Of a DNA stretch of 64,000 nt, positions 42,269 through 49,438 are shown piece after piece. Under the pieces are notes generated by a model that was not told the DNA's origin, searched no databases, and worked only from the letters and a program-made list of their open reading frames with translations. How positions within the stretch are numbered: position 1 is the stretch's first letter; each line of letters opens with the position of its first letter. The translations under genes and the position numbers were made by a program. The stretch covers positions 124,001 through 188,000 of the forward strand of contig NZ_CATNLY010000051.1 of the NCBI RefSeq assembly GCF_950100655.1, read 5' to 3'. Source of the DNA: Pleomorphomonas sp. T1.2MG-36 (GTDB lineage: Bacteria; Pseudomonadota; Alphaproteobacteria; Rhizobiales; Pleomorphomonadaceae).

Positions 42269-43885
42269 TTATTGCTTCACATAGATGGCGTCGTAGTTGA
42301 TGACGCGCGTCGGGTCGATGTAGAAGTTGCCCGGCCCGCCCATACGCTTGGACTTGGCGACGACGCGGCGCTCGTTGAACACCGGGATCCACGGCGCGTC
42401 GGCCATCAGGTCGGTGAACACCGAGCCCCAGAGCTTGGCGCGCTCGTCCTTCTTGGCCGGATCGGACATCGCATCGGCCGCGATGGCGCGGGCGTCGAGG
42501 TCCTTGTTGCAGTACCAGGACCAGTTCCAACCGCCCTGGGTAGCACCGGCGCAGCCGAGAATCGGGCCGTAGAAGTTGGAGGGATCGGGGAAATCGGCGA
42601 TCCAGGCCATGCCGCCCGACCAGATCATCGGCGCCTCGCCCTCGGTACCACCGGCGGCGATGACGTTGGCATTGGCCAGCGCCTTGATCTCGGCCTTGAC
42701 GCCGATGGCGGCGAAGTCCTGCTGCAGCGCCTGGGCGATGCGCGGGTTGGGGTCGGTCGAGGAGGCGTAGAGCGCCGTCGTAAAGCCATCGGGGAAGCCG
42801 GCTTCGGCAAGCAGCGCCTTGGCCTTCTCGATGTCGTAGGCGTAGCCCTTGAAGTCCTTGTCGTAGCCGGGCATCAGCGGCGGCAGCGGCTGGTTGGCCG
42901 GCGTGGCTCTGCCGTTGACGATGCGGGTGATGCGCTCCTTGTTGACGGCCATGTTGAGGGCCTGGCGCACCTTGACGTTGTCGAGCGGCTTGACGCGGGT
43001 GTTGAGGGCGACGTAGCCGGTCTGCAACTGCTCGCCATCGACGATGATGTCGGCGGCGTCGGGTCCGTTCTTGATCTCAAGGAACTTCGCCGGGGGAATG
43101 CCGTCGCCGGCGATGTCCACCTCGCCCTGCTGCAGGCGCAGGAGCGCCACCAGCGGCTCCTGGCCGACCTCGACGGTGAAGCCGTCGATCTTCGGCGTGT
43201 CCTTGACGTAGAAGTTCGGGTTCTTCGCGAACACCAGCTTCTGGCCGATCACCCAATCCTTCAGCACGAAGGCGCCCGAGCCGACCGGCTTCTTGCCGAA
43301 GTCCTGGCCTTCCGCCTCGACGACTTCCTTCGGCACGATCGAAGCGAAGTTGATGGCGAGCACATGCAGGAAGGTGGCATCGGGCCGGCTGAGCTTGAAG
43401 ACGACGGTGCCGTCATCGGGCGTCTCGATGCCGGAAAGACCCTCGGCCTTGCCGCCCGACAGGTCGTCGAAGCCGGCGATGGCGCCGAAGAAACCGGCGC
43501 CGGGGCCTTGCGTCTTGGGATTGACGGCGCGTTCGATGGAATACTTGACGTCGGAGGCCACCACTTCGCGGCCGTTGGAGAACTTCACGCCCTTGCGGAG
43601 CTTGAAGGTGTAGGTCAGGCCGTCCGGCGTGATCTCGAAGCTCTCGGCCAGCGACGGCACCAGATCGGCCGTGCCGGGGGTGTATTCCATCAGGCGGGAG
43701 AACAGGCTCTTGATCATCGACCAGTTCTGCCAGTCGTAGCCGATGGCCGGGTCGAGCGTGGCGATGTCGTCCTTGTAGGTGACGACGATGGTGGCGCCCT
43801 TGACGGGCGTCTCGTCGGCGAGCGCGACGAGTGGCGTCAGCGCCATCAGGCCGGCCAGCGCGGTTCTTTGCAGCCAATGTGTCAT
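42269..43885 (-). CDS. ABC transporter substrate-binding protein, peptide/opine/nickel type (SBP family 5)
   Basis: A 538-residue periplasmic binding protein of the DppA/OppA class. A signal peptide (MTHWLQRTALAGLMALTPLVALA, cut near residue 23) leads to IVVTYKDDIATLDPAIGYDWQN, then LVPSLAESFEITPDGLTYTFKLRKGVKF in pieces typical of the family, and GSGAFVLKDW. The ATG at 43885 has an AGGGGA ribosome site. Family 5 proteins bind peptides but also other small polar molecules. The amidase and amide sensor beside it suggest an amide or amide-containing compound here. The open frame continues upstream without conserved sequence. Confidence 0.93.
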   Translation of the reverse strand: MTHWLQRTALAGLMALTPLVALADETPVKGATIVVTYKDDIATLDPAIGYDWQNWSMIKSLFSRLMEYTPGTADLVPSLAESFEITPDGLTYTFKLRKGVKFSNGREVVASDVKYSIERAVNPKTQGPGAGFFGAIAGFDDLSGGKAEGLSGIETPDDGTVVFKLSRPDATFLHVLAINFASIVPKEVVEAEGQDFGKKPVGSGAFVLKDWVIGQKLVFAKNPNFYVKDTPKIDGFTVEVGQEPLVALLRLQQGEVDIAGDGIPPAKFLEIKNGPDAADIIVDGEQLQTGYVALNTRVKPLDNVKVRQALNMAVNKERITRIVNGRATPANQPLPPLMPGYDKDFKGYAYDIEKAKALLAEAGFPDGFTTALYASSTDPNPRIAQALQQDFAAIGVKAEIKALANANVIAAGGTEGEAPMIWSGGMAWIADFPDPSNFYGPILGCAGATQGGWNWSWYCNKDLDARAIAADAMSDPAKKDERAKLWGSVFTDLMADAPWIPVFNERRVVAKSKRMGGPGNFYIDPTRVINYDAIYVKQ

Positions 43886-43950
43886 GCGGGTTCCCCTTTG
43901 TCTAAGGTCTGTTGTTTTCGTTGGCTGGGCCGTCAGCCCGGCGTCATCGA

Positions 43951-44001
43951 GGCCCTGGCGGGCCCGGATTCTTTTCCATGGCCCTAGCGGGCCCGGATTC
44001 T
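43951..44001. repeat. Tandem duplication across the end of the first permease gene
   Basis: A 22-bp segment (43951-43972) recurs at 43980-44001 with a single difference. The downstream-lying copy encodes the last five codons and stop of the permease (RIRAR-stop), so the duplicated copy sits in the intergenic RNA. Unit spacing is 29 bp. Confidence 0.8.
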
Positions 44002-44904
44002 GGGGTCGATCAGCGGCGCCACGAGGTCGGCGATCAGGTTGCCGGTCACGATGGCGAGCGAGGAGATGAGCGTGACGCCCATGATGATGGGAATGTCGAC
44101 CTGCTGGATCGCCTGCCAGGCGAGCTGGCCGATGCCGGGCCAGCCGTAGACGGCTTCGACCACCACCACGCCGCCCATGAACTGGCCGACGTCGATGCCG
44201 ATCATGGCGACGATCGGCAACAGCGCGTTGGGCACGGCATGGCGCAGGATGACATTGCGTTCGGCGACGCCCTTGGCTCGCGCCGTGCGGACATAGTCCT
44301 GGTTGAGCACGTCGATCATCGCCGAGCGCACCATGCGGGCATACCAGCCGGCGCCCAGCACGCCGAGGGTCAGCGCCGGCAGCACGACGTGGTTGAAGGT
44401 GCCGAAGCCGGACATGGGGAACCATTGCAGCGTCGCCGCGAAGACGTAGAGCAGCAGCAGGGCGACGACGAACTGCGGGGCCGACACGCCGACGAAGGAG
44501 ACGGTCATCACCAGCCGGTCGACGAAGCCACCGCGATTGAGAGCGGCGACGGTGCCGAGCGTCAGGCCGATCGCCACCTCGACCAGGATGCCGGAGACCA
44601 TCAGGATCAGCGTCGCCGGCAGGCGGGCCAGGATCAGCGTCATCACCTCGGTCTTCTGGGTGTAGGAGCGGCCGAAATCGCCCTGCACGAGATTGCCGAG
44701 ATAATGGATGAACTGGACGATCAGCGGCTGGTCGAGGCCGAGCTCGTGGCGGATGTTGGCGACCGTCTGGGCGGTGGCCGAGCGGCCGGCAAGCTGCACC
44801 GCCGGGTCGGCAGGCAAGGCGTAGAGCAGCACGAAGGTGATGGCCGCGACGCCGAACAGGATCATCAGCGCGCCGCCGAGCCGGCGCAGGATCAGCTCGA
44901 TCAT
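43984..44904 (-). CDS. ABC transporter permease, DppB type
   Basis: A 306-residue inner-membrane permease with six helices. The N-terminal LRRLGGALMILFGVAAITFVLL and YALPADPA stretch, the EAA loop (RAKGVAERNVILRHAVPNAL, about 205-224) and the ending DPRIRAR are typical DppB features. The ATG at 44904 has GGAGG seven bases upstream and lies two bases from the stop of the second permease gene. It pairs with that DppC-type protein. Part of its 3' end has been tandemly duplicated. Confidence 0.92.
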   Translation of the reverse strand: MIELILRRLGGALMILFGVAAITFVLLYALPADPAVQLAGRSATAQTVANIRHELGLDQPLIVQFIHYLGNLVQGDFGRSYTQKTEVMTLILARLPATLILMVSGILVEVAIGLTLGTVAALNRGGFVDRLVMTVSFVGVSAPQFVVALLLLYVFAATLQWFPMSGFGTFNHVVLPALTLGVLGAGWYARMVRSAMIDVLNQDYVRTARAKGVAERNVILRHAVPNALLPIVAMIGIDVGQFMGGVVVVEAVYGWPGIGQLAWQAIQQVDIPIIMGVTLISSLAIVTGNLIADLVAPLIDPRIRAR

Positions 44905-44905
44905 C

Positions 44906-45754
44906 TCACATCCTCCCGCGCTGGGTCGGGTCCAGGATGTCGCGCAAGGCATCTCCGACCAGATTGAAGGACAGCGCCGTCAGCAGGATGGCGATGCCGG
45001 GGAAGATCACCAGCCAGGGCGCCGCCGTGAAGAAGCTCTGGCTTTCGAAGATGATGTTGCCCCAGGAGGGTTCGGGCGGCTGCACGCCAACGCCGAGGAA
45101 GGACAGCGTCGCCTCGAGCAGCACAGTGGTGGCGATGCCGAGCGTGCCCCAGACGATGGCGGTCGGCATCAGGTGCGGCAGGATATGGCGGAAGACGATG
45201 CGGCCGTGGCCGGCGCCCAGCGACCGTTCGGCCAGGATGAAGTCGCGCTCCACGAGGCCGCGCGTCTCGGTGTAGACGATGCGCGCCACCTGCACCCAGT
45301 TGACCATGGCGATCACCATGGCCACGATCCAGAGGCTGGGGTGGAACAGCGCGGCCAGAACGATGGCGAGCAGCAGCGCCGGAAAGGCCATCATCAGGTC
45401 GGTGAAGCGCATCAGGGCATTGCCGGCCGGGCCGCGCAGGTAGCCGGCCAGCATGCCGACGCCGAGGCCGATGGCGACGGCCGTGCCGTTGGCGACGACG
45501 CCGATGATCAGCGAGGTGCGGGCGCCGAACAGCAGGCGGGTCAGCAGGTCGCGGCCGAGCGTGTCGGTGCCGAGCAGGAAGGCGGCATCGGGGCCGATGG
45601 GCGCGCCTTCGAGGGTCAGGCCATCGAACAGCTGCTCGTCGGGGGCGTAGGGGGCGATCAGCGGCGCGGTGAGGGCGCCGACCACCACCAGGAGCACCAC
45701 GACGAGGCCGAAGACGGCCGTGGGGCGGCGCAGGAATTCACGGGCGATGCGCAT
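44906..45754 (-). CDS. ABC transporter permease, DppC type
   Basis: A 282-residue permease partner. It begins with a short cytoplasmic segment (MRIAREFLRRPTAVFGLVVV), contains LGTDTLGRDLLTRLLFGART (about 65-84), the hallmark of DppC/OppC, and an EAA loop RSLGAGHGRIVFRHILPHLM (about 170-189). Start and the AmiR-type gene stop share one base, which implies translational coupling with the regulator. It forms the membrane channel together with the DppB-type protein. Confidence 0.92.
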   Translation of the reverse strand: MRIAREFLRRPTAVFGLVVVLLVVVGALTAPLIAPYAPDEQLFDGLTLEGAPIGPDAAFLLGTDTLGRDLLTRLLFGARTSLIIGVVANGTAVAIGLGVGMLAGYLRGPAGNALMRFTDLMMAFPALLLAIVLAALFHPSLWIVAMVIAMVNWVQVARIVYTETRGLVERDFILAERSLGAGHGRIVFRHILPHLMPTAIVWGTLGIATTVLLEATLSFLGVGVQPPEPSWGNIIFESQSFFTAAPWLVIFPGIAILLTALSFNLVGDALRDILDPTQRGRM

Positions 45755-46338
45755 CAGCCGGCCTCCGACAGGGGAATGACGCCGGCCAGCATCTCGGCGG
45801 CCGTCTGTTCGATGGTGATGCGGCGCTTCATGGCCGCGCGGCGGAGAGAGGCATAGGCCGCTTCCTCGTCGCACTGGACCGCCATCTCGATGGACCTGAC
45901 GGCGGCGTGCACCAGGGGGCGCATGCGAAGCCGCTCCTCCAAGCGTTCCATGCGGGCGGCCGCCTCGACCGCGCGGGCATGGGCGGCGACGGCCAGCACC
46001 AGCGCCGGATAGACGGCGGCGGGCACCACCGGCTTGGGCAGGATGGCCAGCGCGCCTTCCGAGATTGCCCAGGCGACGCGGCCGGGCGCTTCCGATTGCA
46101 GCAAGGCGACCATCGGCACCGGCGCCGGCTCGCCCGACCAGGGCAACAGGCCCGACCAGCCCTGATCGGCATCCACCAGCACGATGTCGGCCGGCGTCGC
46201 CTCAAGATCCAGCGGCGTCCACTGCACGTGCGCCTCGAGGCCGAGCAGGCCGAGCTGGCGGACGAGGCGGGCGATGCCTTCGTCGGGACGGTGAAGAATG
46301 GCGACCTTGCGGCCGACGAGGTCGGGGATCGCGGTCAT
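45754..46338 (-). CDS. AmiR-like ANTAR-domain antiterminator
   Basis: A 194-residue regulator in two parts: an N-terminal pseudo-receiver (about 1-120, VAILHRPDEGIARLVRQLGL and DIVLVDADQGW) without a phosphorylation pocket, and a C-terminal coiled coil plus ANTAR domain (about 130-190, LVHAAVRSIEMAVQCDEEAAYASLRRAAM). This is the plan of Pseudomonas AmiR, which binds nascent RNA and blocks terminator formation, and which AmiC holds inactive until amide is present. Its ATG overlaps the amiC stop (ATGA) so the two are made together. A terminator in the leader of the operon is the expected RNA target. Confidence 0.88.
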   Translation of the reverse strand: MTAIPDLVGRKVAILHRPDEGIARLVRQLGLLGLEAHVQWTPLDLEATPADIVLVDADQGWSGLLPWSGEPAPVPMVALLQSEAPGRVAWAISEGALAILPKPVVPAAVYPALVLAVAAHARAVEAAARMERLEERLRMRPLVHAAVRSIEMAVQCDEEAAYASLRRAAMKRRITIEQTAAEMLAGVIPLSEAG

Positions 46339-47477
46339 GACACCACCCTCAGGCCGGACCGGCCGCCTTCGCGCGGCGCCGTCATGTAGGGGTCGGCCAC
46401 CATGGCTGGGCGGCTGGCGATGATGTCGAAGTCGCCATCGTCGCGGATGCGGCCGAGGTGGAACGGCAGGGCGGCGTGGTTGGTCCGCGGATCGATGCGC
46501 ATCGGGCCATGCGGCGTTTCGAACAGGCGGGCGTGGACCGCCGCGCGCACGGCGGACGGCTCGTCGCTTCCGGCGGCGCGGACCGCGTCCATCAGCATGT
46601 GCGCGGCGACATAGGCGCCTTCGACGAAGGACGAGAGCCGGCGGTCCGTGCCCAGGGTGGCGGCGGCGCGCGCCCGAAAGCGCTCGTTCTCCGGCGTCGC
46701 CAGGGTGCCGAAATAGCTGGCGGCCGACAGGTGGCCGGTGGACAGGCCAAGGCCGATCTCGCCGATCTCGGCCTCGGTGAGATCGCAGCTCACCACGGGG
46801 CGTACCTCCGGCCGGAAGGCGGGGTCGGCATCGCCGAGCGCCTTGTAGGCCCTCAGGAAGGCATGGCTCGACGGGCCGATCAGATTGTTGAGGATGAAAT
46901 CGGGGCGGCGGCTCCGGATGTCGACGATCAGCCTGTCGACATCGGTTTCCTCGATGGGCAGGTAGCGCTCGCCCACCACCTCGCCGCCAGCGTCCCGCAA
47001 GAGGTCGCGGGCGATGCGGTTCATCTCCCAGCCCCAGACATAGTTGGCGCCGATGAGATAGACCCGCCGGCCCTGCCTCGGCAGCAGATGCTCGAACAGC
47101 GGCATCAGGTGCTGGTTGGGGCAGGCGCCGGTGTAGATGACGTTCTCGTTGGCCTCGAAGCCCTCGTAGGGACAGATGTACCAGAGCAGGCCGTCGTGCT
47201 TTTCGATGAGCGGGATGACTTCCTTGCGGGCGAGCGAGGTGATGGTTCCGATGATCAGGCGACAGCCGTCGTCGCGCAGCATGGCGCGCGCCTGTTCCAG
47301 ATAGGCGCGCGGCTCGCCCTCGGGGTTGGCGTAGACCGGCTCGAAGGCAAGCCCGTCGCCGGCCATCTCGCTGGCCTCGGCAAAGGCGAGCGCCGCCCCG
47401 TCGCGACAGTCGAGCCCTATGGAGCCATAGGGTCCGGTGCAGGAGAACAGGATACCGACCTTGATCGTACCGACCAT
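46335..47477 (-). CDS. AmiC-like amide sensor (periplasmic-binding-protein fold)
   Basis: A 380-residue protein of the AmiC/UrtA/LivJ class. It starts MVGTIKVGILFSCTGPYGSIG and has ANPEGEPRAYLEQARAML and the AmiC-typical LLWYICPYEGFEANENVIYTG, with NYVWGWEMNR further on. There is no signal peptide, as expected for a cytoplasmic sensor that binds AmiR rather than a transport protein. The ATG at 47477 is preferred because GAGG is six bases upstream; the longer open frame starts inside the leader terminator. It is first in an eight-kilobase operon ending with an ABC ATPase. The likely ligand is a short-chain amide or related compound. Confidence 0.87.
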   Translation of the reverse strand: MVGTIKVGILFSCTGPYGSIGLDCRDGAALAFAEASEMAGDGLAFEPVYANPEGEPRAYLEQARAMLRDDGCRLIIGTITSLARKEVIPLIEKHDGLLWYICPYEGFEANENVIYTGACPNQHLMPLFEHLLPRQGRRVYLIGANYVWGWEMNRIARDLLRDAGGEVVGERYLPIEETDVDRLIVDIRSRRPDFILNNLIGPSSHAFLRAYKALGDADPAFRPEVRPVVSCDLTEAEIGEIGLGLSTGHLSAASYFGTLATPENERFRARAAATLGTDRRLSSFVEGAYVAAHMLMDAVRAAGSDEPSAVRAAVHARLFETPHGPMRIDPRTNHAALPFHLGRIRDDGDFDIIASRPAMVADPYMTAPREGGRSGLRVVS

Positions 47478-47504
47478 CCCAAACCTCAACGCATCGACCA
47501 ACGC

Positions 47505-47560
47505 AAAAAACCCCATGACACGATCCGGCTCGCTCGAACGATCGCCGGAAGGTCATGGGG
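47505..47560 (-). terminator. Intrinsic terminator in the leader of the amiC operon
   Basis: On the minus strand CCCCATGAC (47560-47552) pairs perfectly with GTCATGGGG (47519-47511), with a second inner stem CCGGC/GCCGG, and is followed at once by six U (47510-47505). It is a textbook rho-independent terminator, but it lies between the operon promoter and the amiC ribosome site, 27 bases before the ATG. It is therefore an attenuator, and AmiR-type antitermination is the obvious means to pass it. Confidence 0.85.
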
Positions 47561-47632
47561 CCATGCTGCCCGCTGCTCTGGAAGAGCTTATGTCATGAGC
47601 ACGCCACGTGGCAGCTCATCAATTAGGCATGA

Positions 47633-47662
47633 ATGCTAACTGAGCTTCTCGATCGCTGTCAA
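47633..47662 (-). promoter_or_regulatory. Sigma-70-type promoter of the amiC operon
   Basis: A perfect TTGACA at 47662-47657 is followed, after 18 bases, by TAGCAT at 47638-47633. Transcription would start near 47626 and give a leader of about 150 nt before amiC, containing hairpins and the intrinsic terminator. Confidence 0.6.
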
Positions 47663-47741
47663 GGATGGAAAGAACGGCAGTGGTGCTTCATGACGGGGCA
47701 TTATGCCTCTTTCGGGGGCACGGGCGCGGTTGCCCAGGATT

Positions 47742-48641
47742 TCACCCCGCTTCGTTCATCTCCTCGACCTGGGCGTATAGCCATTCGACGAAGCGCGTCA
47801 CCTCGGGCTTCGGCCGGAGGCGGTCGCGGCGGACGAGGTAGAGATTGTCGACGCCGCCGGTGACGATGTTGAACGGCGCCACGAGGCGACCGAGGCCGAT
47901 GTCGTCACCGATCATGGAGAGGTCGCCGATGGCAAAGCCGCGCCCGGCTTCGGCAGCGCGCAGGGCGGTGTCCATGGTGTCGAAGATCTCGCCGTGCTCG
48001 ACGTCGAGCGCCTCGTCGCCGAAGGCCCTCTGCACCCAGCGCTTCCAGTCGGCAAAGCCCGAGCCGTGCAGGATCTGGCCGCGACGGATCCGCTCGGGCG
48101 GATCGAGATGGGCGACGGTCTGGTAATAGGCTGGCGAGCACACCGGCGTCAGCCGCTCCATCAGGAAGGGCACCAGGTCCTCGGGCTGCCATTGGCGCGA
48201 CTCATAGAGGATGCCGACGTCGTTCTCGACGTCGCTCGGGTCCATGTTCTCCCACAGCACCGACACCCGTACCGAAAGGTCGGGGTTGGCAGTCTCGAAG
48301 CTTCTGAGGCGCGGCAGCAGCCAGCGGGCGCCGAAGGTGGGCGGCGTGCGGACGCGAACGACGCCGGGGCGGGCGCGGATCTGCTCGACGCCGCGCCGCA
48401 TCGCCTCGAAGGCGGTGCCGAGCGACAGCGCCAGCTGCTCGCCCTCCGGCGACAGCCTCACGCCGCGATGGACGCGGCGGAACAGCTCGACGCGCAGGTC
48501 GTCCTCCAGCGCGCGGATCTGCCGGCTGACGGCGCTCTCGGTGACGTTGAGTTCCTCGGCCGCGCGGTTGAGTGCGCCGAGACGGGCGACGCTTTCGAAG
48601 GCCTTGAGGGCGTTGAGGCTGGGCAGGCGGCTGACGGCCAC
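47742..48641 (-). CDS. LysR family transcriptional regulator (GcvA-like)
   Basis: A 299-residue LysR regulator. The helix-turn-helix is ARLGALNRAAEELNVTESAV (about 18-37) after the GcvA-like start SRLPSLNALKAFESV. The effector domain has VRVRTPPTFGARWLLPRL, typical of GcvA/TrpI relatives that control amino-acid or beta-lactamase genes. The GTG at 48641 has GGGAG eight bases upstream; the open frame continues 24 codons to a TTG without support. It lies upstream of and in the same direction as the amiC operon, but that operon has its own promoter and attenuator, so a link between them is only possible. Upstream 48642-48979 holds no gene. Confidence 0.85.
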   Translation of the reverse strand: MAVSRLPSLNALKAFESVARLGALNRAAEELNVTESAVSRQIRALEDDLRVELFRRVHRGVRLSPEGEQLALSLGTAFEAMRRGVEQIRARPGVVRVRTPPTFGARWLLPRLRSFETANPDLSVRVSVLWENMDPSDVENDVGILYESRQWQPEDLVPFLMERLTPVCSPAYYQTVAHLDPPERIRRGQILHGSGFADWKRWVQRAFGDEALDVEHGEIFDTMDTALRAAEAGRGFAIGDLSMIGDDIGLGRLVAPFNIVTGGVDNLYLVRRDRLRPKPEVTRFVEWLYAQVEEMNEAG

Positions 48642-48979
48642 GTTCGGCACTCCCAAATCTCGGGTCCGGTTGATTTTCACGCACCGATCGGCGGTGCCGG
48701 GATCCTTTGCCAACCGCTATCGACCAAGGGATGAGCGGCCTTTCTCCATCCTGCAAATCCCGTAGGTATCGGCCAGAAAAAGGCGGATTTGTCAGAAATG
48801 TGGCAGATTCCCACGCAGTTTCACCTAGAGATCGCTCGCTGGCGTGCGCCGGTTGGGCGCGGTTGGTAAGGATTTGTTTACGGTTAAGTTTTTGGAACGT
48901 CAAGCGGGCAAAAAAGGCGTTTGAAGCGGTACGGGCGGATCGTCATATAGAAGCCAAGCGAAGCTCACGGAGTACTATC

Positions 48980-49216
48980 ATGATCTTCTCGATGTCCCTC
49001 CGCCAATGGGCCGGCAGCACCTTCAATCCGGGGCAGCTCTATCGGCAGTGGCGCAAGCGCAGCCTGCTCAGGCACGACCTGCAGCGGTTGGTCGAGGATC
49101 CGTATCTGCTCGACGACGTCGGCTTCTGCCGCGAGGCCGCCGAGCGTGAGCTCGACCGCGCCGTCTGGGAGCCGGTCGCCAACCTGCGCATGCCGCCGCA
49201 CAAGCGCGCCGCCTGA
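48980..49216 (+). CDS. DUF1127 family small protein
   Basis: A 78-residue basic protein with the DUF1127 (YjiS-like) helix-rich core: LYRQWRKRSLLRHDLQRLVE followed by DPYLLDDVGFCREAAERELD. Small DUF1127 proteins of Alphaproteobacteria have been linked to phosphate and carbon metabolism and RNA turnover. GGAG lies seven bases before the ATG and a strong terminator follows, so it is a discrete short transcript. A GGAAC (48894) and CGTT (48918) pair upstream resembles a general-stress promoter, but the 19-base gap is one or two bases too long for the usual consensus. Confidence 0.85.
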   Translation: MIFSMSLRQWAGSTFNPGQLYRQWRKRSLLRHDLQRLVEDPYLLDDVGFCREAAERELDRAVWEPVANLRMPPHKRAA

Positions 49217-49240
49217 CGGACCCAAGATCAAAAGCAAAAC

Positions 49241-49276
49241 AAAACGCCCCGGTGCCGACCGCGCCGGGGCGTTTTT
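49241..49276. terminator. Bidirectional rho-independent terminator after the DUF1127 gene
   Basis: ACGCCCCGG (49244-49252) pairs with CCGGGGCGT (49264-49272), flanked by AAAA on the left and TTTTT on the right. It ends the DUF1127 transcript and could also act on the autotransporter transcript coming from the other side. Confidence 0.88.
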
Positions 49277-49345
49277 AATGCAAGGTGGGTGTTGGTGGGC
49301 GGGGGCGTCGAGGCATGCCGGACAGGGCGTCTCGGTGCGACAGTC

Positions 49346-49373
49346 TTTCCGGCGAACTGGGGTTCGCCGGAAA
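49346..49373. repeat. Palindromic element sharing its core with the 31.7-kb repeat
   Basis: A perfect 12-bp stem, TTTCCGGCGAAC (49346-49357) with GTTCGCCGGAAA (49362-49373), has a four-base loop. The central 18 bases (49351-49368) match 31773-31790 at 16 positions, so both belong to one dispersed family. Confidence 0.65.
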
Positions 49374-49438
49374 CTCTATCTCGTTGTTGGGACGCGGCTC
49401 CGAACGCAGAACCGGAACCCGCTTTTGCTGAAGCTGCT

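Noticed and set aside
48894..48921. GGAAC...CGTT general-stress-type promoter before the DUF1127 gene
   Set aside because: The 19-base spacing is outside the usual range, so it is mentioned in the gene entry but not listed as a promoter.
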